In this document: positions 10,474 to 21,470 of the stretch, in pieces
Position numbering within the stretch: the first letter of the stretch is position 1
How the letters are laid out: the number at the start of each line of letters is the position of its first letter
Origin: Streptomonospora nanhaiensis
GTDB taxonomy: Bacteria > Actinomycetota > Actinomycetes > Streptosporangiales > Streptosporangiaceae
Reading direction: 5' to 3'
Assembly: GCF_026642255.1 (NCBI RefSeq)
Contig: NZ_CP113264.1
Coordinates: 5,394,001 to 5,458,000 of the forward strand
Length of the DNA: 64,000 bases
The notes under the pieces: generated by a model
Database searches by the model: none
What the model saw: only the letters and a program-made list of their open reading frames with translations
Told to the model about the DNA's origin: nothing
Translations under genes and position numbers: made by a program

Positions 10474-11753
10474 TCAGGGCCCCGCGCGGACACCTCCCTC
10501 CCCGGACGGGGACGGGTCGTCCGCCTTCGGGCCGGCTCCCCGGGCCGTCCCGCCCGGGGGCCTCACGTCGAGGGTGCGCCCCACGGTGACGCGGCGCTTG
10601 TTGTAGATGTCGAACGCCACCGCGAGCAGCAGCACCAGGCCCTTGATGAGCTGCTGCCAGTCCACGCCGAGACCGATCAGCGACATGCCGTTGTTGAGCA
10701 CGCCCATGACCAGGGCCCCGACCACGGCCCCGACGACGGTGCCCACGCCCCCGGCGGCGGACGCCCCGCCGATGAAGGCCGCGGCGATCGCGTCCAGCTC
10801 GAACATGGTCCCCGCGCCCGGAGTGGCCGCGTTGAGCCGTCCCGTGAACACGAGGCCGGCGAGGGCGGAGAGCACGCCCATGTTGACGAACACCCAGAAC
10901 GTGGTGCGGCGCGTCCTGATCCCCGACAGCGCCGCGGCCTGTTCGCTGCCCCCGACGGCGTACACGCGGCGGCCGGCGGTCGTGGACCGCATGACGAACG
11001 AGTAGCCGGCGATGAGGGCGACCAGCAGCAGCCCCACGAGGGGGAGCCCGTTGTACTGGGCCAGCACGTAGGCGAACACCATGATGACCACGGCGGTCAC
11101 CGCCGAGACCAGCACCGTGACCGCTGTCGGCGCCGTGGGCAGCTCGTGCCTGAGGTCGCGCGCCCGCGAACGCCACTGGATCCACACCACGGCCGCGGCG
11201 CCGGCCGCGCCCAGCAGGAGGGTCGGCAGGTGCAGGCCCAGGACCTCGACGTCGGGCAGGAAGCCGCTCGCCATGTTCCGCAGCGAGGTGGGCAGCGGGG
11301 CGATGGACTCCCCGCCCAGCACGGCCAGGGTCGCCCCGCGGAAGACGAGCATCCCGGCGAGGGTCACGATGAACGCGGGCACGCGCACGTACGCGACCCA
11401 GAACCCCTGCCAGGCGCCGATGAGGGCGCCCAGGAGCAGTGCCGCGGGGACGACCACGACCGTGGGCAGCCCCCACGACGTGAGCATGATGGCCGAGACC
11501 GCGCCCGTGAACGCCACCACCGAGCCGACCGACAGGTCGATGTGCCCGGTGACGATGACCAGCATCATCCCGATCGCCAGGATCAGGATGTAGGAGTTCT
11601 GCATGATCAGGTTGGTGACGTTGAGCGGGGTCAGCAGCAGCCCCCCGGTGAGGATCTGGAACAGCACGATGATCGCCACCAGGGCGACGGCCATGCCGTA
11701 CTGCCGCGCGTTCGCCCGTATCAGGGTCGTGGCGAGTGTCAACGGACGGGTGG

Positions 11754-11757
<4 letters not shown>
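10474..11757 (-). CDS. mmsB: CUT2-type sugar ABC transporter permease (MmsB/XylH-like)
   Basis: This is the integral membrane subunit of a multiple-monosaccharide importer. Its 427 residues contain some ten hydrophobic segments and the BPD_transp_2 signature region (GLVFTGRLNAATPGAGTMFELDAIAAAFIGGASA in pieces: GRLNAATPGAG, AIAAAFIGG). It is the last gene of the arabinose island. Its ATG overlaps the ATPase stop by 4 nt, so the importer subunits are made together. The polar C-terminal 30 residues are disordered. The family includes GguB/MmsB and XylH, which take L-arabinose, D-xylose or D-galactose; arabinose is the likely substrate here by context. Confidence 0.9.
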
Positions 11758-13354
<1,597 letters not shown>

Positions 13355-13358
<4 letters not shown>

Positions 13359-14446
13359 TCGAGGTCGGACTCCTCGTAGTAGCCGCTGCCGACCAGTTCC
13401 TCCTCGTAGTTGTCGATGTCCACCGACACCGGCTCGAGCAGGAAGGCGGGGACCACCTTGACCCCGTTGTCGTAGCTCTCGGTGTCGTTGACCTCGACGT
13501 CCTCCTCGGCGAGGAGGGACTCGACCATGTCGACCGTCTGGGCGGCCAGGGCCCGGGTGTCCTTGAAGACGGTCTGGGTCTGCTCGCCCGCGATGATCGA
13601 CTTGACCGAGGACACCTCGGCGTCCTGGCCGGTGATGACGGGCAGGGGCCTGTCCCCGCTCCCGTAGCCGACCGCCCTCAGGGACTCGATCACGCCGAGG
13701 CTGATGCCGTCGAAGGGCGACAGGACGGCGTCCACCTCCTCGTCGGAGTAGTGGGCGCTGAGGAGGTTGTCCATCCGGGCCTGGGCGACGGCGCCGTCCC
13801 AGCGCTCGGTGGAGATCTGGTTCATGGAGGTCTGCCCGCTGCGGACGACCAGCGTCTCGTCGTCGATGTAGGGCTGGAGCACGGCCATCGCGCCGTCGTT
13901 GAAGAAGAAGGAGTTGTTGTCGTTGAGCGGACCGCCGAACAGCTCGATGTCGAAGGGCCCCTCCTCGTTCTCCAGGTCGAGGGCGTCGACGATGTAGTCG
14001 CCCTGGAGCTCGCCGACCCGGAGGTTGTCGAAGGTGGCGTAGTAGTCGACGTGCTCGCTGTCGAGGATGAGGCGGTCGTAGGCGATCACGGGGATGTCGT
14101 TGTCCGCCGCCATGTCGAGGACGTCGCCCAGGGCGGCGCCGTCGATCGCGGCGATCACCAGGACGTCGACGCCCCGGGTGATCATGTTCTCGATCTGGGA
14201 GATCTGGTCCTGCACCACGTCCTCGGCGAACTGGAGGTCGGTGCCGAAGCCGCGCTCCTCGAACTCCTCGACCATGTTGGCGCCGTCGGCGATCCAGCGC
14301 TCCGACGACTGGGTGGGCATGGAGATGCCGATGGTTCCGGCCTCCCCCTCTGGGCGGGCGGCGTCCCCTACGCCGCCGCAGGCGGTGAGCAGGAGCGACG
14401 CCCCTATGACTGCCAGGGCCGGGAGGGCCCTCCGGTGGTCTCGCAT
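13355..14446 (-). CDS. chvE: Sugar-binding lipoprotein of the CUT2 importer (ChvE/XylF-like)
   Basis: This extracytoplasmic receptor delivers a monosaccharide to the CUT2 permease. The 363-residue precursor has a signal peptide with lipobox LLTACG (Cys about 21). The type 1 binding fold then shows ISMPTQSSERW, VIAAIDGAAL, IAYDRLI and VITGQDAE, all typical of the multiple-sugar ChvE/GguABC group. The ATG at 14446 follows a GGAAGAGGAAC ribosome site. The gene begins 40 bp downstream of abfA, so it can be read as a continuation of the arabinose operon. The very acidic surface composition suits an exported protein. Confidence 0.92.
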
Positions 14447-14486
14447 GTACTGGTTCCTCTTCCTTCCGGTGGGGGGTGGTCGCCGT

Positions 14487-16010
14487 TCAGCGGCGGCCGG
14501 TGGACAGGGTGACGACGGACCAGGAGACGGGGGGCAGCGTGAGGCCGAGCCGTCCGCCCTCCAGGCGCGCGTCCTTGTTGGGCGAGGGGGTGACCCGGTC
14601 GGGGTCGGCCATGCTGTTGGCCGCGTAGGCGTCGTCGTCGGCGAGGGTGAGCGCCGAGGTGACACCGGCCGGGGCGAGTCCGCGCAGGTCGGCGTCGAGG
14701 GCGACCGGCTGGTCGACGGAGCGGTTGACGACGAACAGCGCGGCGGCGCCGGTCGCCTCGTCGTGGGTGACGGCGGCGTCGACCACGGGCACCCCGCCGT
14801 ACCTGGCGGTGTCCTGGAGGGGCGCGGCGACCTCTGCGCGCAGTACCCGGCCGGAGGCGGACGCGGCGGTGAGCGCGAACGGGTGGAAGATGGTCTGCCG
14901 CCATGCCGGTCCGCCCGGCTCCGTCATGATCGGGGCGATGACGTTGGCGAGCTGCGCCTGGCTGGCGGCGGTGACGCGGTCGCTGTGCCGGAGGAGGCTG
15001 ATGAGCATGTTGCCGACCACGACGGCGTCGGCGACGTTGTACCGGTCCTCGATGACGCGGGGGGCGGTCCTCCAGTCGTCGGCGGGCTGGACCTCGGCCA
15101 GCGCCCGGTGGCGGCTCAGGTACCAGACGTTCCACTCGTCGAAGGAGAGCTGGATGCGCTTCGTGTCGCGCAGCCTGGCCCCGACGGCGTCGGCGGTGGA
15201 GGCGACCGAGTCGATGAAGTGGTCCATGTCGGCGACCGAGCCCAGGAAGCTGGCCAGGTCGCCGTCGTGCTCCTCGTAGTAGGCGTGCAGGGAGATGTGG
15301 TCGACGGCGTCGTAGGCCTCCTCCAGAACGGTGGCCTCCCACGCCCCGAAGGTCGCCATGCCCGAACCTGAGCTGCCGCACACGACGAGTTCGAGGTCGC
15401 GGTCCGCCATTTTCATGGCGCGGGCGACCTGCGCGGCCTTGCGCCCGTAGGAGCGGGCGTCCAGGTGGCCGATCTGCCAGGGCCCGTCCATCTCGTTGCC
15501 CAGGCACCACATGCGGATGTCGTGGGGGTCGGGGTGTCCGTGCTCGGCCCGCAGGTCGGACAGGTGTGTGCCGCCGGGGTGGTTGGCGTACTCCAGCAGG
15601 TCCAGGGCCTCCTGGAGCCCCCGGGAGCCGAGGTTGACCGCCATCATGGGTTCGATGCCGAGCCGTCCGCACCACGTCGCGAACTCGTTCAGCCCGAACT
15701 GGTTGGTCTCCAGGCTGTGCCAGGCGAGGTCGCGGCGGACGGGTCTGCGGTCCTTGGGGCCGACGCCGTCCTCCCACCGGTAGCCGGAGACGAAGTTGCC
15801 GCCGGGGTAGCGCACGGTGGTGACGCCCAGCTCGCGGACGAGGTCGGCGACGTCGCCGCGGAAGCCGTCCGCGTCGGCCGTGGGGTGGCCGGGTTCGTAG
15901 AGGCCGGTGTAGACGCAGCGGCCCATGTGCTCGACGAACGAGCCGAAGGTCCGTCGGTGGACCGGGGCGACGGTCTGGGCGGGGTCGGCGGTCAGGGAGG
16001 CGTGGAGCAT
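14487..16010 (-). CDS. abfA: GH51 alpha-L-arabinofuranosidase, intracellular
   Basis: The enzyme releases L-arabinose from arabinofuranosyl oligosaccharides. The 507-residue protein has no signal peptide, so it acts inside the cell on imported oligomers. Clan GH-A features are present: FGSFVEHMG near the N terminus, the acid/base Glu in WCLGNEMDGPW, and the nucleophile Glu in SFDEWNVWY. A C-terminal beta domain follows. It sits between the CUT1 permease genes and the CUT2 receptor gene, so it links oligosaccharide uptake to free arabinose for AraA. The ATG at 16010 follows GAAGGAAG. Confidence 0.95.
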   Translation of the reverse strand: MLHASLTADPAQTVAPVHRRTFGSFVEHMGRCVYTGLYEPGHPTADADGFRGDVADLVRELGVTTVRYPGGNFVSGYRWEDGVGPKDRRPVRRDLAWHSLETNQFGLNEFATWCGRLGIEPMMAVNLGSRGLQEALDLLEYANHPGGTHLSDLRAEHGHPDPHDIRMWCLGNEMDGPWQIGHLDARSYGRKAAQVARAMKMADRDLELVVCGSSGSGMATFGAWEATVLEEAYDAVDHISLHAYYEEHDGDLASFLGSVADMDHFIDSVASTADAVGARLRDTKRIQLSFDEWNVWYLSRHRALAEVQPADDWRTAPRVIEDRYNVADAVVVGNMLISLLRHSDRVTAASQAQLANVIAPIMTEPGGPAWRQTIFHPFALTAASASGRVLRAEVAAPLQDTARYGGVPVVDAAVTHDEATGAAALFVVNRSVDQPVALDADLRGLAPAGVTSALTLADDDAYAANSMADPDRVTPSPNKDARLEGGRLGLTLPPVSWSVVTLSTGRR

Positions 16011-16032
16011 GGGCTTCCTTCGGAGTGGGGGG

Positions 16033-16965
16033 TCATCCCTTGATCCCGGCGCCGGCGACGCCGGTGACGATGTTCTTCTGGAAGAGCAGGAACACGAGGA
16101 GGAGTGGAACCGCTCCCAGGACGGCCGAGGCCATGACCTGGGCGTACTGCACCCCGTACTGCCCGGCGACGGTGCCGAGCCCCACGGGGAGCGTCATCAT
16201 CTCCGGGTCGGTCGTCACGATGAACGGCCACAGGAAGTTGTTCCAGGCGCCGATGAAGGTGAAGATGCCGACCGCGGTGAGGACCGGTCGGGACAGGGGC
16301 AGGACGACGCTCCACAGGATGCGCGCCGGACCGGCCCCGTCCATCCGCGCCGCGTCCTCGTACTCGCGGGGGACGGCGTCGAAGAACCGCTTGAGGATGA
16401 ACACGAACACCGGCGCGACCACCTGCGGCAGGGCGACGCCCCAGTAGGTGTCCACCAGGCCGAGCTGGGTCATCAGGACGAACTGCGGCACGATCAGGGT
16501 CTGCGGCGGGATGAGGATGCCCCCGATGACCAGTGCGAACAGCCACCCCCGGCCCCGGAAGTCGAACCGGCTGAACCCGTAGGCGGCCAGCACGCACAGG
16601 ACCAGGGTGAGCACCGTGACGATCACGGTGGTCACGGTGGAGTTGACGGCCCAGCGGACGAGGTCGCCCCGGGCCAGCACCAGCCGGTAGGCCTCCAGCG
16701 TGGGCTCGGCGATCGACCAGGTGACCGGCAGGAGCGTCGTCTCCCCCTCGGGCTTGAGCGAGGTGTCGATCGCCCACAGCAGCGGGAGGAGCCAGGCGAG
16801 CGCCGCCAGTGCGGCGACCGTGTACAGGGCGGCGGAGCCCACGGTGACGCGGGGGAGCCGCCTGCGGGGGGCGGGGCCGCGGGTGCTCGGCCGTCCGGCG
16901 GGGGGCCGGGTCGCCAGGGGCCGGGCTGCGGAGGGCGGGACTGCGGGGGGTCGGGCTGCGGCCAT
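16033..16965 (-). CDS. CUT1 carbohydrate ABC transporter permease, MalG type
   Basis: This is an inner-membrane subunit of the oligosaccharide importer. The 310-residue protein has a Pro/Arg-rich cytosolic N terminus of about 40 residues, unusual in length and composition, then six predicted helices. The EAA loop that docks the ATPase is visible as EYEDAARMDGAGPARI. It starts 4 bp after the partner permease stop. No dedicated CUT1 ATPase gene is in the island. CUT1 systems in actinomycetes often share a general ATPase such as MsiK encoded elsewhere (established for Streptomyces; inferred here). Confidence 0.93.
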   Translation of the reverse strand: MAAARPPAVPPSAARPLATRPPAGRPSTRGPAPRRRLPRVTVGSAALYTVAALAALAWLLPLLWAIDTSLKPEGETTLLPVTWSIAEPTLEAYRLVLARGDLVRWAVNSTVTTVIVTVLTLVLCVLAAYGFSRFDFRGRGWLFALVIGGILIPPQTLIVPQFVLMTQLGLVDTYWGVALPQVVAPVFVFILKRFFDAVPREYEDAARMDGAGPARILWSVVLPLSRPVLTAVGIFTFIGAWNNFLWPFIVTTDPEMMTLPVGLGTVAGQYGVQYAQVMASAVLGAVPLLLVFLLFQKNIVTGVAGAGIKG

Positions 16966-16969
16966 GGCG

Positions 16970-17893
16970 TCAGGCCTCCTTCCGGGAGAAGAGGCGGAAC
17001 TGGGCGACGGAGGCCGCGATGACGATGACCATGAAGACGTAGGCCATCGACGAGGCCAGGCCGATGCGGAGCCCGACGAACCCGGAGTCGTAGATGTACT
17101 GGATGGCGGTGCGGGTGGCGAAGTTCGGGCCGCCCGACGTCATCAGGTAGATCTGCTCGAACACGCGGAGCGACCCGATCAGCTGGAGGACCGCGATCAG
17201 TGCGGTGGTGCGCGCCAGCAGCGGGAGCGTGATGCGGCCGATCCGCTGCCAGGCCCCGGCCCCGTCGATGGCCGCCGCCTCGTAGACGTCACCGGGGATC
17301 GACTGCATGGCGGCCAGGTAGAGCAGGTAGTTGAACCCGACCTGCCACCAGGCGGTGGCGACGACCACGGAGACCATCGCGGTGCCCTCGCCGAAGAGCC
17401 ACTCGGGGCCCTCCACGCCGATCCGGCCCAGCATGCCGTTGAACAGGCCGAGGCTGGGGTTGTACATCCAGCCCCAGATGAGCGTCATGACCGCGACCGG
17501 GAGCACGAACGGGGCGAAGAAGCCGAACCTCAGGAACCAGCCCAGTTTGCGGGCGTGGTCGGTCAGCAGGGCCAGGGCGAGGGCGAGAGCCACCATCAGC
17601 GGCACGCTGAGCACGGTGAAGACCAGCGTGTTCCACAGCGACTCCCACATCGCGGGGTCGGTGAGGCTCTCGGCCCAGTTCTCCAGGCCGACGAAGGAGG
17701 TCGGCCCGCCGGCCAGGCTGCGGTCGGTGAAGGTGTAGCCGAACCCGACGATCGCGGGCCAGAGCAGGAACACCAGGTAGAAGGCGAGGAAGGGCAGTAC
17801 GAACCAGAGCCCGGTCCGGGCGGCGGGTCGGCGCCGCACGTCGGGGAGGTCCGTCCGGCCGTCCGGCGGGGCCGCCGGGGCACGAGTGGTCAC
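16970..17893 (-). CDS. CUT1 carbohydrate ABC transporter permease, MalF type
   Basis: This is the second membrane subunit of the oligosaccharide importer. The 307-residue protein has six predicted helices. The EAA loop reads VYEAAAIDGAGAWQRI, followed by the conserved LMTSGGP segment. I place the start at the GTG at 17893, preceded by a good GGAGG site. The frame is open far upstream through the binding-protein gene, but that part is non-coding. It lies 11 bp after the binding-protein stop. Confidence 0.93.
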   Translation of the reverse strand: MTTRAPAAPPDGRTDLPDVRRRPAARTGLWFVLPFLAFYLVFLLWPAIVGFGYTFTDRSLAGGPTSFVGLENWAESLTDPAMWESLWNTLVFTVLSVPLMVALALALALLTDHARKLGWFLRFGFFAPFVLPVAVMTLIWGWMYNPSLGLFNGMLGRIGVEGPEWLFGEGTAMVSVVVATAWWQVGFNYLLYLAAMQSIPGDVYEAAAIDGAGAWQRIGRITLPLLARTTALIAVLQLIGSLRVFEQIYLMTSGGPNFATRTAIQYIYDSGFVGLRIGLASSMAYVFMVIVIAASVAQFRLFSRKEA

Positions 17894-17904
17894 GGGGTTC
17901 CTCC

Positions 17905-19248
17905 CTACACCGGTGAGGGGACGGCGATCAGGGTGCGGATGGCCCCCTTGAGCTGGTCCAGGGCCTGTTCGGGGGTCTGGGTGCCCTGGTGGAGGGTGGT
18001 CAGCGGGCCGGTGGCCTCCTCCTGGAGGCGCCCGGCCGAACCGCTGAACCAGGCCTGCGGCTCGAACTGGACGTTCTCGGCGGCCTCGGCGTACTCCGAC
18101 TGCGGGTGCAGGGCGTCGTAATCGTCGCTCTCCACCACCGGCAGGTAGGCGGGGATGTGTCCTCCGGCCGCCCAGGTGATGCTGTGGCGCAGCATCCAGG
18201 CGGCGTACCCGACGGCGGCGCGGGTGCGCTCGGGGTCCCTGTCGCGCTGGTGGGGGAACACGTAGCAGTGCGAGTCGCCGCGGGTGCGGTTGTTGCCGAA
18301 CACCGCCGGGAACTGGGTCGCGGTGAACTCCGTGCCCGCGGCCTCCAGGGTGGGGATCTCCCAGTTGCCGTGGATCATCAGCCCGGCCTGGCCGTTGGCG
18401 AGATTGGCCGCCGTGTCGGCGAGCATGGAGTGCCTCGGCGACAGCCCCTCCTCGGAGAGCCGGTACATGACCTCCATGGCGGCCAGCGCCTTGTCGTCGT
18501 CCAGCTCGAAGTCGTCCTCGCCGATGACGAGGTCGCCGTCCTGCTGGCGGTAGAGCGCCCAGAAGTTGGGCCAGGGGGCCCAGGTGTCGACGGACAGGCC
18601 GTACTCCCCGGTCGCGCCCTGGATCTCGCGGAGCAGGTCGAGGTAGCCGTCCAGCCCGGAGACCTCGACGAGCCGGTCGTCGGCGTCGAGCACGCCCGCC
18701 CTGCGGCACACGTCGAGGTTGACGAACTGGATGAGCACGTGGGTGTCGATGGGGATCGCGTACAGCTCCCCGTCGAAGAAGCACTTCTCCCAGATCCGCG
18801 GGAGCACCACCGTGTCGTCGATCCCCGCCTCCGCGAGCATCACGGGGTCGATCGGGTCGAGGAGCCGCCCGGGCGCCAGGCTCTCCAGCCGGGACACGTG
18901 CACGGTGGCGATGTCCGCGCCGCGCCCGCCCGCGGCGCCCATCGCGACCTTGGTGTAGAAGGGGGAGCCCCACGTGAAGGTGGTGGCCCGGAAGTCGACG
19001 TCGGGATGCTCGCGTACGTAGGCGTCGTGCATCTCGATCATCCGCATGCCGTCCCCGCCCGCGAACAGGTTCCACTGGCGCAGGCGGGTCCTGCCGGAGA
19101 GCAGGGCCGGGGAGGGGCCGCACCCGGCGGCGGCCAGGCCCGCGGCGGCGAGGGCTCCGGCGGCGAAGGCCCGGCGGCCGGGGCCGCGCGGGGCCGGGTG
19201 TTCGGGGGGAACGGGGGGTTCGGGGGATTCGGGGGGTCGGACGCGCAT
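17905..19248 (-). CDS. CUT1 extracellular sugar-binding lipoprotein
   Basis: This is the receptor for the CUT1 importer and the probable arabino-oligosaccharide-binding component. The 447-residue precursor has a Pro/Glu-rich start, a twin-arginine-like GRRAFAAG stretch, a hydrophobic core and the lipobox LAAAGC (Cys about 43). The mature part is a SBP_bac family fold (LRQWNLFAGGDG, DIATVHVSRL, AIPIDTHVL, GLMIHGNWE). The ATG at 19248 follows AAGGAGAACACC. An 83-bp gap with strong hairpins separates it from araA and may set a higher expression level for this subunit. Confidence 0.92.
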   Translation of the reverse strand: MRVRPPESPEPPVPPEHPAPRGPGRRAFAAGALAAAGLAAAGCGPSPALLSGRTRLRQWNLFAGGDGMRMIEMHDAYVREHPDVDFRATTFTWGSPFYTKVAMGAAGGRGADIATVHVSRLESLAPGRLLDPIDPVMLAEAGIDDTVVLPRIWEKCFFDGELYAIPIDTHVLIQFVNLDVCRRAGVLDADDRLVEVSGLDGYLDLLREIQGATGEYGLSVDTWAPWPNFWALYRQQDGDLVIGEDDFELDDDKALAAMEVMYRLSEEGLSPRHSMLADTAANLANGQAGLMIHGNWEIPTLEAAGTEFTATQFPAVFGNNRTRGDSHCYVFPHQRDRDPERTRAAVGYAAWMLRHSITWAAGGHIPAYLPVVESDDYDALHPQSEYAEAAENVQFEPQAWFSGSAGRLQEEATGPLTTLHQGTQTPEQALDQLKGAIRTLIAVPSPV

Positions 19249-19272
19249 GGTGTTCTCCTTGCGCCGGGGGGT

Positions 19273-19319
19273 GGGGAGGGCCCGGCGGGCCCTCCCCGGG
19301 AAGCGGGCGCCTCGGCGCC
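19273..19319 (-). promoter_or_regulatory. Intercistronic hairpins between araA and the binding-protein gene
   Basis: A perfect 11-bp stem with a 3-nt loop (19273-19297, GGGGAGGGCCC paired with GGGCCCTCCCC) sits 24 nt before the binding-protein start. A second short stem of GGCGCC repeats lies at 19306-19319. Such structures in sugar operons commonly act as partial terminators or 3'-end stabilisers that set subunit ratios; here that is inference. Confidence 0.6.
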
Positions 19320-19331
19320 GCGGGTTCCGGG

Positions 19332-20768
19332 TCAGACCCGGACGTACTCGATGCCGGCGAGCGAGCAGAGGACCTTCCAGTCCTCGGCCCTCGCGCCGGT
19401 GTTCATGACCATGTGGTGGGTGCCGCCGGACCTGAGCCAGGCGTCCATGCACGACCGCACGCCCGTCTCCGGGCGGAACTGTCCGTAGGGCATCTCCAGC
19501 GACGGCAGCCCGGGCGCGTCGATCACCTCGCCCTCCGCGACCACCAGGCGGAAGTCCTCGCCTCCGAGGAAGACCAGGGAGGCGAGGGTCGCGGGGCCCG
19601 GCCGGTAGCGGAAGACGATGGTCGGCGGGTCGTCGAGGCCGCCGATCCCCAGGGGGCGCTTGATCAGTCGGACGGGCTCGTCCTCGCGCGCGATCCGCCA
19701 GTTCCCCTCGCCCATGTGGCTCATGAGGACGGAGTCGCTGGGGAAGTCCATGGCGTACATCTCGGTGAAGTGGCCGTCCCCCGCGAGCTGGTGCCCGGCG
19801 TAGACGATCGAGGCGGCCAGCACGTCGCCCTCGCCGGCGAACCCGTACCCCTTGGCCATCAGGGTGGAGGCCGCGGCCATCGGCAGCCGCGCGAAACGGC
19901 CGTCCTCGCCGATGGCGTCGAAGTGGGTGGAGTAGGCGCCGGCGCCCCGCTCCTCCAGCAGCCTCTCGATGCCCAGCTGCATGCGGGCGTGGTCCTCGCG
20001 CTCCTCCTTCGAGAGGCGCCCGTCCACCTCGAAGGCCCCGTCCTCCCAGGCCATGAGGTCCGCGACCTCCTCCCCCGGAATCTCGGCCATCGTCCGGTGG
20101 AGGGAGCCCGGCGCGATGACCTCGACCTCCGGCCCGAGCTTGCGCAGCAGCGAGCTCTCGTCCACCCGGGCGTCGCCCATGCCGTTCATGGGATAGCCGA
20201 ACACGCCGACCCGGAGGCCCCGCAGCGCCGTGACCGCGCGGGCCGCCCTGGCCCAGCGGTCGATCCTCCCGGCGAACTCGGGGCTCTGCCACTCGCCGGT
20301 GACGACCTCGAAGGGGAGCCCCGCGCGCACCATCGCGTTGGCGGTGTCCTGGGCGCCGTGGATGCCCTGGTTGTAGGTCATGTCGTCCATGTCCCAGGAC
20401 GGGGAGACCGCGGGATCGGGCTGGATGTTGGCCAGGGCGATCGGCAGCCGGGCCCCGCCGAACATGCGGGTGACGCGGAGGGAGGGCCCGTAGGTGAGCA
20501 TGACCACGAGGACCCCGTCGAGGTCCGCGTCCTCGAACGCGCGCATCGCGCGCTCCGCGTCCGCGCGTCCGCGCACCGGAGGGGCCACGGTCCACTCGGC
20601 GACGCCGGAGAGCTTCTCGGCGACCCGGCCCGCGTAGGCGGCCTGGTGCTCGGTGATGCCGGGGATCATGTCGTCGTAGAGGGGCTGCATGATGCCGAGG
20701 AGGCCGATACGGGGCGCACGGGTCCCGACGGGCGCGTGGGCGGCGGCCGGGGGCGTGGGAAGGGGCAC
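19332..20768 (-). CDS. araA: L-arabinose isomerase
   Basis: It converts L-arabinose to L-ribulose using Mn2+. The 478-residue protein is slightly shorter than the E. coli enzyme and belongs to a divergent actinobacterial branch. Expected metal-site segments are present: FTEMYAMDF, LMSHMGEGNW and the late GGTHHMVMN. The GTG at 20768 follows TAAGGAACGATC. The gene lies 9 bp after araD, giving the order araB-araD-araA, the reverse of the E. coli araBAD distribution of the last two. The assignment is strengthened by both neighbours being unambiguous arabinose genes. Confidence 0.93.
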   Translation of the reverse strand: MPLPTPPAAAHAPVGTRAPRIGLLGIMQPLYDDMIPGITEHQAAYAGRVAEKLSGVAEWTVAPPVRGRADAERAMRAFEDADLDGVLVVMLTYGPSLRVTRMFGGARLPIALANIQPDPAVSPSWDMDDMTYNQGIHGAQDTANAMVRAGLPFEVVTGEWQSPEFAGRIDRWARAARAVTALRGLRVGVFGYPMNGMGDARVDESSLLRKLGPEVEVIAPGSLHRTMAEIPGEEVADLMAWEDGAFEVDGRLSKEEREDHARMQLGIERLLEERGAGAYSTHFDAIGEDGRFARLPMAAASTLMAKGYGFAGEGDVLAASIVYAGHQLAGDGHFTEMYAMDFPSDSVLMSHMGEGNWRIAREDEPVRLIKRPLGIGGLDDPPTIVFRYRPGPATLASLVFLGGEDFRLVVAEGEVIDAPGLPSLEMPYGQFRPETGVRSCMDAWLRSGGTHHMVMNTGARAEDWKVLCSLAGIEYVRV

Positions 20769-20777
20769 GATCGTTCC

Positions 20778-21470
20778 TTACTGGCCGTAGACGTTCTGGT
20801 ACCGGTCGTGGAGCGCGTCGATGTGCTCCTGGGGCAGGCGTTCGAGGGGGCCGCCCTGGCGGGCGATGTGGACGGTGCGCGCGACGTCCTCGCACATCAC
20901 CGCGGCCTTGACCGCGGCGCGGGCGGAGGCGCCGACCGTGAACACGCCGTGGCCGCGCATGAGGACGGCCGGGGAGCGGTGGCCCCGGAGGGTGGCGACC
21001 ACCGCCCTGCCGATCTCGTCGCCGCCGATGAGGGCGAACGGTCCCACGGGGATGTCGCCGCCGAACTCGTCGGCCATCGCCGTGATGACGCACGGGATGG
21101 GCTCCCCCCGTGCGGCCCAGGCCGTCGCGTACGCGCTGTGGGTGTGCGCGACCCCGCCGACGTCGGGGCGCGCGCGGTAGACGTGGGCGTGGGAGGCGGT
21201 GTCGCTGGACGGGGACCGGCCCCCCTCGACCACCCGGCCGTCCAGGTCGCAGACGACCATGTCGGCGGGGGCCAGGTCGTCGTAGGAGACCCCGCTGGGC
21301 TTGATCACCATGAGGTCGGCGCCGGGGACGCGGGCGGAGACGTTGCCGCTGGTCCAGGTGACCAGTTTCCAGCGGGGCAGTTCGGCGTGCAGCGCGCACA
21401 GGTGCTCGCGCAGGCGCTCCACCTCCGCCCGGTGCTCGTCGGGGACGGTGCGGGCCGTGTCGGCGGTCAT
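20778..21470 (-). CDS. araD: L-ribulose-5-phosphate 4-epimerase
   Basis: It interconverts L-ribulose 5-phosphate and D-xylulose 5-phosphate, the exit to the pentose phosphate pathway. The 230-residue class II aldolase-fold protein shows the phosphate loop TSGNVSAR, KPSGVSY, the zinc ligands in SHAHVY and HTHSAYATA, and the late His in MRGHGVFTVG. The ATG at 21470 overlaps the araB stop (ATGA), so translation is coupled to the kinase. Confidence 0.95.
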   Translation of the reverse strand: MTADTARTVPDEHRAEVERLREHLCALHAELPRWKLVTWTSGNVSARVPGADLMVIKPSGVSYDDLAPADMVVCDLDGRVVEGGRSPSSDTASHAHVYRARPDVGGVAHTHSAYATAWAARGEPIPCVITAMADEFGGDIPVGPFALIGGDEIGRAVVATLRGHRSPAVLMRGHGVFTVGASARAAVKAAVMCEDVARTVHIARQGGPLERLPQEHIDALHDRYQNVYGQ